Below are positions 18,606 to 26,028 of a DNA stretch of 64,000 nt, piece by piece. The translations under genes were made by a program, and so were the position numbers. Below the pieces are notes generated by a model. That model was not told where the DNA came from, did not search any database, and saw only the letters and a list, made by a program, of their open reading frames with translations. The DNA comes from Paenibacillus hamazuiensis. GTDB taxonomy: Bacteria; Bacillota; Bacilli; Paenibacillales; NBRC-103111. Within the stretch, counting starts at the first letter, position 1. Each line of letters begins with the position of its first letter. The stretch covers positions 1,364,001-1,428,000 of the forward strand of contig NZ_JALRMO010000001.1 of NCBI RefSeq assembly GCF_023276405.1, in the 5' to 3' direction.

Positions 18606-18728
18606 CGCGTAAACTCCTTTTTTCGCAATCATTCCGTTTCCAGTTTCTATATTATAAATGAACGATTCGCGATTTACGAGCCTGCCGGTTATTGCCTGAA
18701 TTGCCGTCAGTTGAAGGAGCGGTTCGCA

Positions 18729-18758
18729 TTGTAGGAAAATGCCCCGGCGTGCTATAAT
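18729..18758 (+). promoter_or_regulatory. Sigma-A type promoter of queE-queC
   Basis: TTGTAG and TATAAT are separated by 18 bases, about 40 bases upstream of queE. I found no preQ1 riboswitch in the leader. Confidence 0.55.
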
Positions 18759-18797
18759 ATAGGGATAATTTGGGGATGGGAGGATTTCAGAAGCCCG

Positions 18798-19493
18798 ATG
18801 ATAGAGAAAATGCCGAAAGAGATCAGGCTGCCGATGGTGGAAATTTTTGAAACGGTAGAGGGCGAAGGCACGCGGGCCGGGTTTCCGACCGTCTTCGTGC
18901 GGCTGTTCGGCTGCAATCTGCGATGCACCTGGTGCGATACGAAGTACAGCTACCCTCCGGAAGAAGCGGAGATGGTGCTTTCCATAGGAGAAATCGTCGA
19001 TGAGGTGATGAAGTACCGATCGACGCATCTGTGTCTTACCGGCGGGGAGCCGCTGCTGTACGGGGAACGCTCGCAGGCACTGGTGGAGGAACTGGCCCGC
19101 ATCGAACGTCTGACCGATATTCACATCGAGACGAACGGAGCCATCGATTTGGCTCCGTTTTTGGCGGCCATACAATCGCCCAAGGTGCGGTATATTATGG
19201 ACTTCAAGCTGCCGGATTCCGGGGAAATGGACAAAATGATCACAAGCAACTTATCTTTGCTGCGCCGGCAGGACGAGCTGAAATTCGTGATCGGCAGCGA
19301 AACCGATTTTGAAACGGCGTGCCGCGTCCTGGACGAATTTCCGACCAAGGCGCTGCCGCTGTTCAGCCCGGTTTGGGAAACGATGCCGCCGGCAAGGCTG
19401 GTCGAGCTGATGTTGTCCCGCGGCTTGTCCCACGTGAAGCTGAACATGCAGCTGCATAAGATCATCTGGGACCCGGCCATGCGCGGCGTGTAA
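18798..19493 (+). CDS. queE: 7-carboxy-7-deazaguanine synthase QueE
   Basis: A radical SAM enzyme that converts carboxy-tetrahydropterin to CDG in queuosine (preQ0) synthesis. In the 231-aa product the [4Fe-4S] motif CNLRCTWC (CX3CX2C) is complete, as are VEGEGTRAGFPTVFVR near the N-terminus, the TGGEPLL SAM motif, and HIETNG. The start is uncertain: GGGAGG lies 14 bases before ATG 18798, and ATG 18810 is the alternative. It is followed after 27 bases by queC. The other pathway genes, queD and queF, are not in the window. Confidence 0.9.
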   Translation: MIEKMPKEIRLPMVEIFETVEGEGTRAGFPTVFVRLFGCNLRCTWCDTKYSYPPEEAEMVLSIGEIVDEVMKYRSTHLCLTGGEPLLYGERSQALVEELARIERLTDIHIETNGAIDLAPFLAAIQSPKVRYIMDFKLPDSGEMDKMITSNLSLLRRQDELKFVIGSETDFETACRVLDEFPTKALPLFSPVWETMPPARLVELMLSRGLSHVKLNMQLHKIIWDPAMRGV

Positions 19494-19520
19494 TTTTTCA
19501 AGGAGAGGCGGTTTGTATAT

Positions 19521-20210
19521 ATGACAGCAAAAAAAGCCGTCGTTATTTTGAGCGGCGGACTGGACAGCACAACGTGCATGGGAATGGCGAAGGCGGAAGG
19601 CTTCGACTTATACCCGATTACGTTCGATTATGGACAGAGGCATCGCGGAGAGATCGAAAACGCAAAGCAAGTCGCGGAATATTACGGCGTTTCGCATCGC
19701 CATAAAATGATAACGCTCGGCTTTCTGCGAGATTTTGGCGGCAGCGCGCTGACCGACGACCGCATCGAGGTGCCGGACACGACGGGCGGGGAGCCCGCCG
19801 AAGGGGAAATTCCGGTCACTTATGTGCCGGGGCGCAACCTGCTCTTTTTGTCGATCGCCACGTCTTACGCGGAAGTGACCGGCTCCGAGGCGATTTATAT
19901 CGGCGTCAACGCGCTCGACTACAGCGGTTACCCGGACTGCCGTCCGGAATTTATCCGCAAAGTGGAGGAGACAATCGCTCTGGCGACCAAGGTCGGCGTC
20001 GAAGGCGGACCTATTCGCATCGCCACGCCGCTCATCAACATGACCAAGGCGGATATTATCCGCGAAGGGAGCCGGCTCGGCGTGCCGTATCACTTGACGA
20101 CCTCGTGTTACAACGGCAGGGAGCAAGCGTGTGGCGTTTGCGACAGCTGTCGTCTGCGGCTCAAAGGTTTTGCCGAAGCGGGGCTGACCGATCCGATCCC
20201 CTACGCGTGA
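19521..20210 (+). CDS. queC: 7-cyano-7-deazaguanine (preQ0) synthase QueC
   Basis: The 229-aa protein turns CDG into preQ0 using ATP and ammonia. The N-terminal PP-loop SGGLDSTT binds [13 protein letters not shown] and [11 protein letters not shown] are family motifs. The C-terminal zinc site is formed by four Cys in [23 protein letters not shown] lies upstream of the ATG. It forms an operon with queE, and the terminator following it overlaps the end of a convergent regulator gene. Confidence 0.93.
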   Translation: MTAKKAVVILSGGLDSTTCMGMAKAEGFDLYPITFDYGQRHRGEIENAKQVAEYYGVSHRHKMITLGFLRDFGGSALTDDRIEVPDTTGGEPAEGEIPVTYVPGRNLLFLSIATSYAEVTGSEAIYIGVNALDYSGYPDCRPEFIRKVEETIALATKVGVEGGPIRIATPLINMTKADIIREGSRLGVPYHLTTSCYNGREQACGVCDSCRLRLKGFAEAGLTDPIPYA

Positions 20211-20242
20211 TATATTTTTTTCAGAGGCAAGCCGTTAAAAAT

Positions 20243-20282
20243 AGCCCGGCATCTCTCCTCAGGAGTAGGCGTCGGGCTTTTC
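20243..20282 (+). terminator. Terminator after queC, overlapping the convergent gene
   Basis: AGCCCGGC pairs with GTCGGGCT around a long arm, then TTTTCC. Its 3' half lies in the last codons of the minus-strand regulator. Confidence 0.65.
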
Positions 20283-20678
20283 CGTTTGCAGATGCCGCTG
20301 CTTGTCTTTCCAGAACAAGGCCGTCAATATCCGCTCGATCCATTCTTTATCCTGCTCGGTCAACTCGATCCCGTCAAACACGAGATCGTTCTCCCGCAAA
20401 AATCTTCGTAAATTGACCGGTGTTTTTGCAACCCCGTCGTTACCGTCCGCCTCGCGGTCCCTGTCCAGATAACCTGCCAGCCGCATCAATTCGTCATACG
20501 GAGTGTTCAGCCCCTCCGACAGCTTCTGGAGCACTTCGGGAGAAGGGACGCCGCGGTTGCCGTTTTCAAGCTGGGAAATATAGGCCGCCGACACACCCGA
20601 CCTGTCCGAAAGCTCGCGGATCGTATATCCTTTCAGCTTGCGCATATCTCGCAATTTTCCGTAAAAATCCATATTCAT
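20259..20678 (-). CDS. Xre-family transcription regulator (SinR-like HTH)
   Basis: The product (139 aa from ATG 20678) has an N-terminal helix-turn-helix (about 5-62, YTIRELSDRSGVSAAYISQLENGNRGVPSPEVL) and a C-terminal segment (IELTEQDKEWIERILTALFWKDK) found in phage- and ICE-type Xre regulators. AGGAG lies 4 bases before ATG 20678 and 10 before ATG 20672, so either start is possible. It is divergent from a second Xre gene, with shared GTAAAC motifs between them. Ligand and targets unknown; autoregulation is likely. Confidence 0.75.
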   Translation of the reverse strand: MNMDFYGKLRDMRKLKGYTIRELSDRSGVSAAYISQLENGNRGVPSPEVLQKLSEGLNTPYDELMRLAGYLDRDREADGNDGVAKTPVNLRRFLRENDLVFDGIELTEQDKEWIERILTALFWKDKQRHLQTEKPDAYS

Positions 20679-20697
20679 AGGACTCCTGCCATCAAAA

Positions 20698-20823
20698 GTA
20701 AACAAATGTTAACAAAGATATAATACCAGTAAACGGTAAATCGATCAATCGATTAATCATTGAATATTTTTCATACAAATGTAAACAAAAATAGTTGCAA
20801 AAGTAAATTCTAGTGGATATAAT
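20698..20823. promoter_or_regulatory. Divergent promoters with repeated GTAAAC motifs
   Basis: Minus-strand promoter: TTGATC and TATTAT, 17-base spacer (20748 to 20720). Plus-strand promoter: TTGCAA (20795) and TATAAT (20818), 17-base spacer. GTAAAC occurs at 20698, 20729 and 20781, with close variants GTTAAC at 20708 and GTAAA at 20736 and 20803. The repeated motifs overlapping both promoters suggest a common operator set for one or both Xre proteins. Confidence 0.6.
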
Positions 20824-20856
20824 GGAAATAACTTGAAGGTTTGGGGGCGGTAGATT

Positions 20857-21063
20857 GTGAGGATTAAAGCGAAAACGCAGGAATTCGTGAAAGCGAGAGT
20901 TTGGAAAGGGTTGTCCCAGCGCGATTTGGCCAGGCTTTCGGGCTTAAGCCACTCGTACATCAGCCTGCTTGAACGTTCCGTCAAATCCGTAGGCCCGTCC
21001 ACCGCCAAAAAGCTGAGCGATATTTTGGAAAAACAGGTCGACGAGCTGTTCCGGCTTGAATAG
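20857..21063 (+). CDS. Small Xre-family HTH protein (68 aa)
   Basis: It starts at GTG, 6 bases after GGGGGCGG, behind a near-consensus promoter. The 68-aa protein is little more than an HTH domain: LSQRDLARLSGLSHSYISLLERSVKSVGPSTAKKL. Such stand-alone Xre proteins act as repressors or antirepressors. It is divergent from the SinR-like gene and shares its operator region. Confidence 0.75.
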   Translation: MRIKAKTQEFVKARVWKGLSQRDLARLSGLSHSYISLLERSVKSVGPSTAKKLSDILEKQVDELFRLE

Positions 21064-21130
21064 ACGGGCCCATGAGCCGAAATGATCGTTTCTTTCATCA
21101 TAGCAGAAATAGCCGCGATATACTCGCTTT

Positions 21131-21155
21131 GGCTCAAGTTTTTTTTCTGGTATGA
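21131..21155 (+). promoter_or_regulatory. Promoter of the Xre-cupin gene
   Basis: TTGGCT and TATGAT with a 16-base, T-rich spacer. The -10 overlaps the first ATG of the open frame (21152), which argues for the later start at 21194. Confidence 0.45.
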
Positions 21156-21193
21156 TTGATACATATCACAACTTATATGGAGAACGACAACCT

Positions 21194-21736
21194 ATGGATA
21201 TTGGAACGACGATTCGGACGATTAGACAAAAACGGGGCATCACGATAGGGCAATTGTGCGAAGGAACCGGGCTGTCTCAAGGCTTTTTGAGCCTCGTGGA
21301 AAATAACAAGACGTCCCCGTCCCTCGCGACGCTGGAATCGATTGCAGGTTATCTCGGCGTACCGATGGCTTATTTGCTGCTCAAGCATGAGGAGAGAATG
21401 AACGTGGTGCGCCGAAATGAGCGGACGTTCAGCATGTTTCGTGATAAGCATAAAATCGAGCATCTCGGCGAAATCGGCGGCATGCGGATGTACATCAGTG
21501 AAATTCCGCCGGGCAACCCGTTGGATAGAACGGTGAACGAACATGAGGGCATCGAAATACACTACGTGTTAAAAGGAAAGCTGCTCGTCGGCCAAGGGGA
21601 AGACGAGTGTACGGTCGAGGAAGGAGATACGTTTTCGTGGTACGCCTTCGTGCCGCATTGGGTGCAAAACATTGGAGACGAACCCGCGGCGATCCTGATC
21701 GTCAGCTACAGCGACAATCATCGAGGGAAAAATTGA
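21194..21736 (+). CDS. Xre-cupin transcription regulator
   Basis: ATG 21194 is chosen because the upstream ATG (21152) lies in the -10 box. The 180-aa product has an N-terminal HTH (about 5-60, TIGQLCEGTGLSQGFLSLVENNKTSPSLATLE) and a C-terminal cupin domain (about 100-175, with HEGIEIHYVLKGKL and VEEGDTFSWYAFVPHWVQNIG). This HTH-cupin layout is that of small-molecule-sensing regulators such as PuuR-like proteins. Ligand unknown. A terminator follows. Confidence 0.85.
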   Translation: MDIGTTIRTIRQKRGITIGQLCEGTGLSQGFLSLVENNKTSPSLATLESIAGYLGVPMAYLLLKHEERMNVVRRNERTFSMFRDKHKIEHLGEIGGMRMYISEIPPGNPLDRTVNEHEGIEIHYVLKGKLLVGQGEDECTVEEGDTFSWYAFVPHWVQNIGDEPAAILIVSYSDNHRGKN

Positions 21737-21750
21737 TACGTGATCAAACT

Positions 21751-21785
21751 GCAGGCGGGCGAAGGAGGCTCAACCTGCTTTTTTT
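21751..21785 (+). terminator. Intrinsic terminator
   Basis: GCAGG pairs with CCTGC around a purine-rich loop, then seven T. The stem is short. Confidence 0.6.
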
Positions 21786-21911
21786 GTATTTTCATGCTGA
21801 AATTAAGAAAACTTTAGGAACTATGCTTCCATTTTGTTAAGATCTGAGGTCTATTATGGGATACGTGGAAATAAACGCAAGAAAACTTCATTCGATTAGA
21901 GGAGGGTAGTA

Positions 21912-22286
21912 ATGAGAAAGTGGGCAGCTGGCTTTTTCATTTGCAGCGTACTTGGTTTGTTCGGTTTGTTAGGTTGTTCCAAGGCGGTAGAATACAGTGG
22001 AGAAAGCATGTCATGGAGTGTTGAATGCTCCATTCATCCTTCCGCCAACGAAAAGTCGTATGTCATCCGTTATATTGGCGATGCCGGCCAAAACATTGAC
22101 ACGGTCAGTTACTCGTTTGAAAGCAGTCATAATTTCCGAGCCAAGGGCGAAAGCAAACCGCAATCGACAAGTTTAAAGATAGGCGGAAAGTCTAATCTCG
22201 ATGCGCCTTATAAGGAGGAGGCAGGTTTTACTTTACGCATGAAATGGAATGATAAGGAGGAAACGATTCAGCTGACGAAACGGTAG
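21912..22286 (+). CDS. Small lipoprotein, unknown function
   Basis: The 124-aa protein has a lipoprotein signal peptide with the lipobox LLGC (Cys at about 22) and a mature domain of about 100 residues rich in beta-strand patterns (WSVECSIHPSANEKSYVIRYIG). GAGGAGGG lies 6 bases before the ATG. No family recognised. The lipid-attached Cys places it on the outer face of the membrane. Confidence 0.7.
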   Translation: MRKWAAGFFICSVLGLFGLLGCSKAVEYSGESMSWSVECSIHPSANEKSYVIRYIGDAGQNIDTVSYSFESSHNFRAKGESKPQSTSLKIGGKSNLDAPYKEEAGFTLRMKWNDKEETIQLTKR

Positions 22287-22345
22287 CATATCTTTTTGTT
22301 TATATTTGCTTTATAAATTTATATTTTGTTTCATAAATATTTATG

Positions 22346-22401
22346 TTGACGGTCAACCCGCATGGTGGTATATTTCAAGTGTGACTAACAAAAAGTTAGT
22401 C
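22346..22401 (+). promoter_or_regulatory. Promoter with palindromic operator for the dioxygenase gene
   Basis: TTGACG and TATATT with a 17-base spacer (22346-22374). A perfect 7-5-7 inverted repeat, GACTAAC-A5-GTTAGTC, lies 8 bases after the -10 (22383-22401), about at the transcription start, and would block initiation when bound. The half-site resembles sites of HxlR/MarR-type repressors; that assignment is inferred. Confidence 0.65.
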
Positions 22402-22435
22402 TATAACATTTCTTATGAAAAGGGGATGACTAGCG

Positions 22436-23212
22436 ATGGCAAAATCGTTTTTTATAGCTCACGGCAGCCCCATGCTCGCCATACAAGACAACGAGTACAC
22501 GCGCGAATTGAAGCGGCTTGGAGATCGGCTCGGCTCGCCCGAAGCGGTGATCGTTTTTTCCGCGCATTGGATCGCAAGACCGGTGACGGTCACTTCCACG
22601 CACGATGTGTATGAAACGATCTATGATTTCGGCGGTTTTCCGGACGAGATGTATACGCTCAAATATAACGCGCGCGGCTCGGTCGATCTTGCCAGAGAAA
22701 TGATCGAGCTTTTCCGGTCGGCCGGTTTGGACGCCGCCGCGAATACGTCCCGGGGACTCGACCACGGCGCATGGGTCATTTTGCGCCATATGTTCCCGAA
22801 AGCCGATATTCCGGTGATCAATGTTTCGGTAAATCCGACCTTGCCTCCGGATCAGCAATATAAAATCGGCGCGGCGCTTTCCTCCTTGAAGGACCGCAAT
22901 ATCGTGATCATCGGCAGCGGGGCGACCGTTCATAATTTCCGCATGATGAATTTGCGGGATCCTGAGCGGGTGGACGAGTGGGCCAAGGAGTTTGACGATT
23001 GGTTGATCGGGCGGATGGAGGTGTGGAACACGGCGGAGCTGTTCGATTATGCTCGTCTTGCTCCATACGCCAAAGAAGCGACGCCGGATTACGAGCACTT
23101 TCTGCCTTTGTTCATTGCCATGGGGAGCGGAGACCGCAAGAAGCAAGCGACGCTGCTTCATCAAAGCTACCAATACGGCTCGCTGAGCCATATCATCGTC
23201 GAATACGCATAA
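22436..23212 (+). CDS. DODA-type extradiol ring-cleavage dioxygenase (LigB family)
   Basis: The 258-aa protein has the class III extradiol/LigB fold. Likely metal ligands are His9 (FIAHGSP) and His44 (SAHW); GLDHGAWVILRHMFP and GSGATVHNF are family hallmarks. E. coli YgiD cleaves 4,5-DOPA-like catechols; the physiological substrate here is unknown. The gene stands alone behind a strong promoter and operator, suggesting induction by an aromatic or quinone compound. AAAAGGGG lies before the ATG. Confidence 0.85.
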   Translation: MAKSFFIAHGSPMLAIQDNEYTRELKRLGDRLGSPEAVIVFSAHWIARPVTVTSTHDVYETIYDFGGFPDEMYTLKYNARGSVDLAREMIELFRSAGLDAAANTSRGLDHGAWVILRHMFPKADIPVINVSVNPTLPPDQQYKIGAALSSLKDRNIVIIGSGATVHNFRMMNLRDPERVDEWAKEFDDWLIGRMEVWNTAELFDYARLAPYAKEATPDYEHFLPLFIAMGSGDRKKQATLLHQSYQYGSLSHIIVEYA

Positions 23213-23216
23213 CCGA

Positions 23217-23249
23217 AAGCCGCAGCTCCGCCACCGGAGGCTGCGGCTT
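23217..23249 (+). terminator. Intrinsic terminator
   Basis: GCCGCAG plus CTCC pairs with GGAG plus CTGCGGC, followed by TTAATTGTTT. From here to 23510 no gene is seen; the stretch is AT-rich and probably holds the promoter of the EAL operon. Confidence 0.75.
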
Positions 23250-23510
23250 AATTGTTTATCCGGACTCCGAAAACCTCATCTGCCTCAAATCGGCCCCATC
23301 TTCCTTTAGTCATTAGGAACTAGGCGAAATTCGTAGAATTTTGTCATATTTGGTCTGAAAACCCGGCAATTGTCAAATATTTGTCGATGTATGCGTAGTG
23401 AAAGGTAGATTTAGACAGGAATATCATATAAAATTAGTATATTGTTAGGAAAATTTAGAAATAGACCGCATCAATATGAATCCTTAGTTAGGAAGAAAGG
23501 AATATTGACA

Positions 23511-24245
23511 ATGCCTTCAGTAAAAACAAGTTGTTCTTTTTCTCATGCCTATCAGCCTATCGTCCATATGGGAGACCGGAAAATACTGGGATTCGAGGCT
23601 CTGATCAGAAGCGGTATAGGCAATCCGGAGCAGTTGTTTGAGAAAGCGCGACGGGAAGACGGTCTATTCGATTTGGACACGAAATCCGTTCTGCAGGCCG
23701 TCGGCCGGTGCAATCAATTGATGCCGGGAAACCATAAAAAACAGCTGTTTGTTAATATATATCCGTCGACGCTGCTTCATGAACAATTTCATTCGTTTTT
23801 GGAAGAGTTGGTCCTTCAAAAATCCAGAACCGATCTGGATATTGTATTTGAAATTAACGAAGCGATCGAGGAGTTCGGCAATTGGAACGAGCTGCTGGAC
23901 CGGGGCATTTTGAAGCTTTTACATAAAAAAGCGATCTTGATAGCTTTCGACGATGTCGGGGAAGGAGCGATTTCCTTGAAGCAGCTCGTCGACTTTGAAC
24001 CTGATTATATCAAGCTGTCCAAATATTTCACAAACGGCATAGAGCACTCATCAAACAAGCAGCGTATTATTCGGGCGCTGGTCGACTTTTGCGGCGGCGG
24101 CTCCTCCAAATTGATTGTCGAAGGGATCGAAAACGAAGCGCAATTTCACATATTGGAACAAATGGGCGTAGTATACGGGCAGGGCTATTTATTTTCCAAG
24201 CCGCTGCCGTTGGAAGAACTCATAATTATTAATCCTAACTTGTAA
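23511..24245 (+). CDS. Stand-alone EAL-domain cyclic-di-GMP phosphodiesterase
   Basis: ATG 23511 is used, with AAAGGAA upstream. The 244-aa product is a single EAL domain with no sensor. The active-site residues seem intact: GFEALIR (EAL), VNIYPSTL (Asn), FEINEAIEE (Glu), AFDDVGEG (Asp-Asp), DYIKLSK (Lys), VEGIEN (Glu) and GQGYLFSKP (Gln). DDVG replaces the more usual DDFG in loop 6. So it should degrade cyclic di-GMP. It leads a three-gene unit ending in a GGDEF protein. Confidence 0.88.
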   Translation: MPSVKTSCSFSHAYQPIVHMGDRKILGFEALIRSGIGNPEQLFEKARREDGLFDLDTKSVLQAVGRCNQLMPGNHKKQLFVNIYPSTLLHEQFHSFLEELVLQKSRTDLDIVFEINEAIEEFGNWNELLDRGILKLLHKKAILIAFDDVGEGAISLKQLVDFEPDYIKLSKYFTNGIEHSSNKQRIIRALVDFCGGGSSKLIVEGIENEAQFHILEQMGVVYGQGYLFSKPLPLEELIIINPNL

Positions 24246-24254
24246 AGGAAGTTT

Positions 24255-24611
24255 ATGATGGGGAATCAATTGAATTATACTCGCAGAGCAAGCTTAACCA
24301 TGAAGATGACGGAATTTGAGATGCCGCCGATGCAGGATTTGCTGATCATCGGCAAAAGAGCGCCGATCGGGCCGGAGGCGGTCAGAAGAATGGCTGAAGC
24401 GTTATCTCCCGATCAGTTCTCGATTTTGAAGATCGATCATCCCAAGGTTGAAGGGGTATTAATACGCAATTCTTTGCTCGAGATGCTCGATAAGCAGCTG
24501 CTGCTGGAAATTATTTTGGAGGAAGCGGACAGGCTCATTAACGAATCGATGGTATTAAGGGCGGAGATGAAAATCACGGTCTCCCTGCAGCGAGAGGTGG
24601 AGCTTCAGTGA
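24255..24611 (+). CDS. 118-aa protein of unknown function between EAL and GGDEF genes
   Basis: No family recognised. The protein has no signal peptide or membrane helix. It is predicted mixed alpha/beta, with a hydrophobic strand (LLIIGKRAPIG), a central helix-rich part (LLEMLDKQLLLEIILEEADRLI) and a final strand (AEMKITVSLQREVEL). AAGGAAG lies before the ATG. It starts 10 bases after the EAL gene, and its last bases GTGA overlap the start of the CBS-GGDEF gene, so its expression is coupled to cyclic-di-GMP metabolism. It may be an adaptor or regulator of its neighbours; that is inferred only from position. Confidence 0.7.
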   Translation: MMGNQLNYTRRASLTMKMTEFEMPPMQDLLIIGKRAPIGPEAVRRMAEALSPDQFSILKIDHPKVEGVLIRNSLLEMLDKQLLLEIILEEADRLINESMVLRAEMKITVSLQREVELQ

Positions 24612-25408
24612 AGGTGGAGGAGGTCATGTCGAATCAAGTATGCAGCATCTCTTCCGGAAAAAGCGTAAGATATGCGGCAGATCTTATGAACGAGCTGGGA
24701 ATCGGCTCGCTTGTCGTCGTCGACGAAGGAGAAGTCATAGGGATCATTACATCGAAGGACATTCGTTCGGCCCACCCGAATCGAATCGTTGCCGATGCGA
24801 TGACACCTGATCCGATCGCCGTTTCCAAATCGGAGTTCATCGGCAATGCACTGCATACGATGGAGCAGCATAAAGTGGAACGGCTCATCGTAAAAGAAGG
24901 CAATAAAGTGGAAGGCCTTATCACCAGAGAGACATTAAAAAGCACGATCGGCAATTATATCGATCCTTTGACTAATCTGTACCGTTCCAAATACATAGAG
25001 TACATCCATGAATATCTGGTCGGTCAAGGAATCCCGTTTTATCTGCTGTTCATCGATTTGAACGATTTTGGCACTGTGAACAAGAAGTACGGTCATGCGA
25101 CCGGCGACGATCTGCTGATCCATTTCTCCGGCCTGCTCAAGGAGGTTGCAGAGGATCAAGACTACGTGTGCCGTTACGGCGGCGACGAGTTCGTCATTAT
25201 TACACAAAGAAGCCACCAGGAGATTCAGGGCATGATCGAACGGTTATCGGCGCCGAAAACTTTCCATTCGTTTACGATTTCGGCGGCTGTCGGCGTGATC
25301 TACGGTTATGACGGCAGCGGGCAGCCGTACTCTTACCGGGACTGCATCAGCACCGCGAGCTTGAACTCGACTGAAACGAAGAGAAACCGGTTGCCGTCGG
25401 CACAGTAA
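24608..25408 (+). CDS. CBS-CBS-GGDEF diguanylate cyclase
   Basis: The GTG start overlaps the previous stop, with GAGAGGTGG upstream. Residues 1-112 are two CBS domains (VMSNQVCSISSGKSV; AMTPDPIAVSKSEFIG), which in other proteins bind adenine nucleotides. Residues 118-266 are a GGDEF domain with an intact active motif GGDEF (191-195). The allosteric RxxD inhibition site five residues upstream is replaced by ExxD (EDQD), so product inhibition may be lost. It should synthesise cyclic di-GMP under nucleotide control. The pairing with EAL in one operon forms a synthesis/breakdown module. Confidence 0.9.
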   Translation: MKVEEVMSNQVCSISSGKSVRYAADLMNELGIGSLVVVDEGEVIGIITSKDIRSAHPNRIVADAMTPDPIAVSKSEFIGNALHTMEQHKVERLIVKEGNKVEGLITRETLKSTIGNYIDPLTNLYRSKYIEYIHEYLVGQGIPFYLLFIDLNDFGTVNKKYGHATGDDLLIHFSGLLKEVAEDQDYVCRYGGDEFVIITQRSHQEIQGMIERLSAPKTFHSFTISAAVGVIYGYDGSGQPYSYRDCISTASLNSTETKRNRLPSAQ

Positions 25409-25456
25409 TTAAACCGATGGAAGGACGGGTCCGGCGGAGCAGCGAAAACAACGGCA

Positions 25457-25492
25457 AGTCCCTACCGGCTTCAATGCCAGTAGGGACTTTTT
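25457..25492 (+). terminator. Intrinsic terminator
   Basis: AGTCCCTAC pairs with GTAGGGACT with an inner GGC/GCC pair, then TTTTT. Confidence 0.88.
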
Positions 25493-25495
25493 CGC

Positions 25496-25708
25496 CTAAC
25501 GGTTTTCATTTTCTTTATTGTTCATTGCGTCATTTGTAAAATTTTGCACGGCATCCTTAGCTTGTTCGGCGGCATTCCCGACGGCTTCGGCGGTGTTTTT
25601 CCATGCGTTTTGCACGAAGTCTGCCGTCGATTGCGCCATGTTGGTTACGGATTCCGCCGTCTCTTCGAGAAAGGAACCTTGATTTTGTTCAGATCGGTTG
25701 TTGTTCAT
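25496..25708 (-). CDS. 70-aa hydrophilic helical protein coupled to a spore protein gene
   Basis: The protein is Asn/Gln/Ala-rich and helical (ETAESVTNMAQSTADFVQNAWKNTAEAVGNAAEQAKDAV), with an amphipathic pattern like LEA or YtxH-type stress/spore peptides. Its ATG shares one base with the stop of the SASP gene (TAATG), so it should be made with the SASP during sporulation. Not a SASP itself: no GPR site is seen. Confidence 0.75.
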   Translation of the reverse strand: MNNNRSEQNQGSFLEETAESVTNMAQSTADFVQNAWKNTAEAVGNAAEQAKDAVQNFTNDAMNNKENENR

Positions 25709-25929
25709 TAGAACCGTTGAGCCAATTGCTGTTCGGCGATTTGTACCAGACGGCGAGTGATGTGGCCACCGATTGCACCTGTGTCACGAGTAGCCATGAA
25801 GCCGTAGTAACCGTCCTGAGGAACCTGGATGCCGAGTTCCTGTGCTACTTCAAACTTCAATTGCTCCAATGCAGACGATGCTTGCTGAACCACCAGTTGA
25901 TTGCTGGAACGACTTTGACCTCTTCCCAT
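25708..25929 (-). CDS. Alpha/beta-type small acid-soluble spore protein
   Basis: ATG 25929 (MGRGQSRSSNQLVV) follows AGGAGGGA by 9 bases. The 73-aa protein has both SASP blocks: LKFEVAQELGI, containing the GPR protease cleavage site, and GYYGFMATRDTGAIGGHITRRLVQIAEQ. It binds and protects DNA in the dormant spore, and is strong evidence for an endospore former. A 7-bp hairpin (CATTGGC/GCCAATG, 25957-25978) lies in its leader. Confidence 0.95.
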   Translation of the reverse strand: MGRGQSRSSNQLVVQQASSALEQLKFEVAQELGIQVPQDGYYGFMATRDTGAIGGHITRRLVQIAEQQLAQRF

Positions 25930-26028
25930 ACCTGAATCCCTCCTGATGTATGTGTTCATTGGCTTTTGTCTGCCAATGTAGGGTTATTTTCCCCGGCATT
26001 TTGAGGAATATACCTGCACATACAAAAA

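Noticed and set aside
17256-18734. Long plus-strand frames opposite rsmF copy 2
   Set aside because: Shadow frames in very GC-rich sequence; the minus strand has all catalytic motifs.
18606-18797. preQ1 riboswitch before queE
   Set aside because: No matching compact pseudoknot sequence; the leader after the promoter is short.
22306-22614. 102-codon frame over the dioxygenase promoter
   Set aside because: It runs across the promoter and operator and then into the dioxygenase in the wrong frame.
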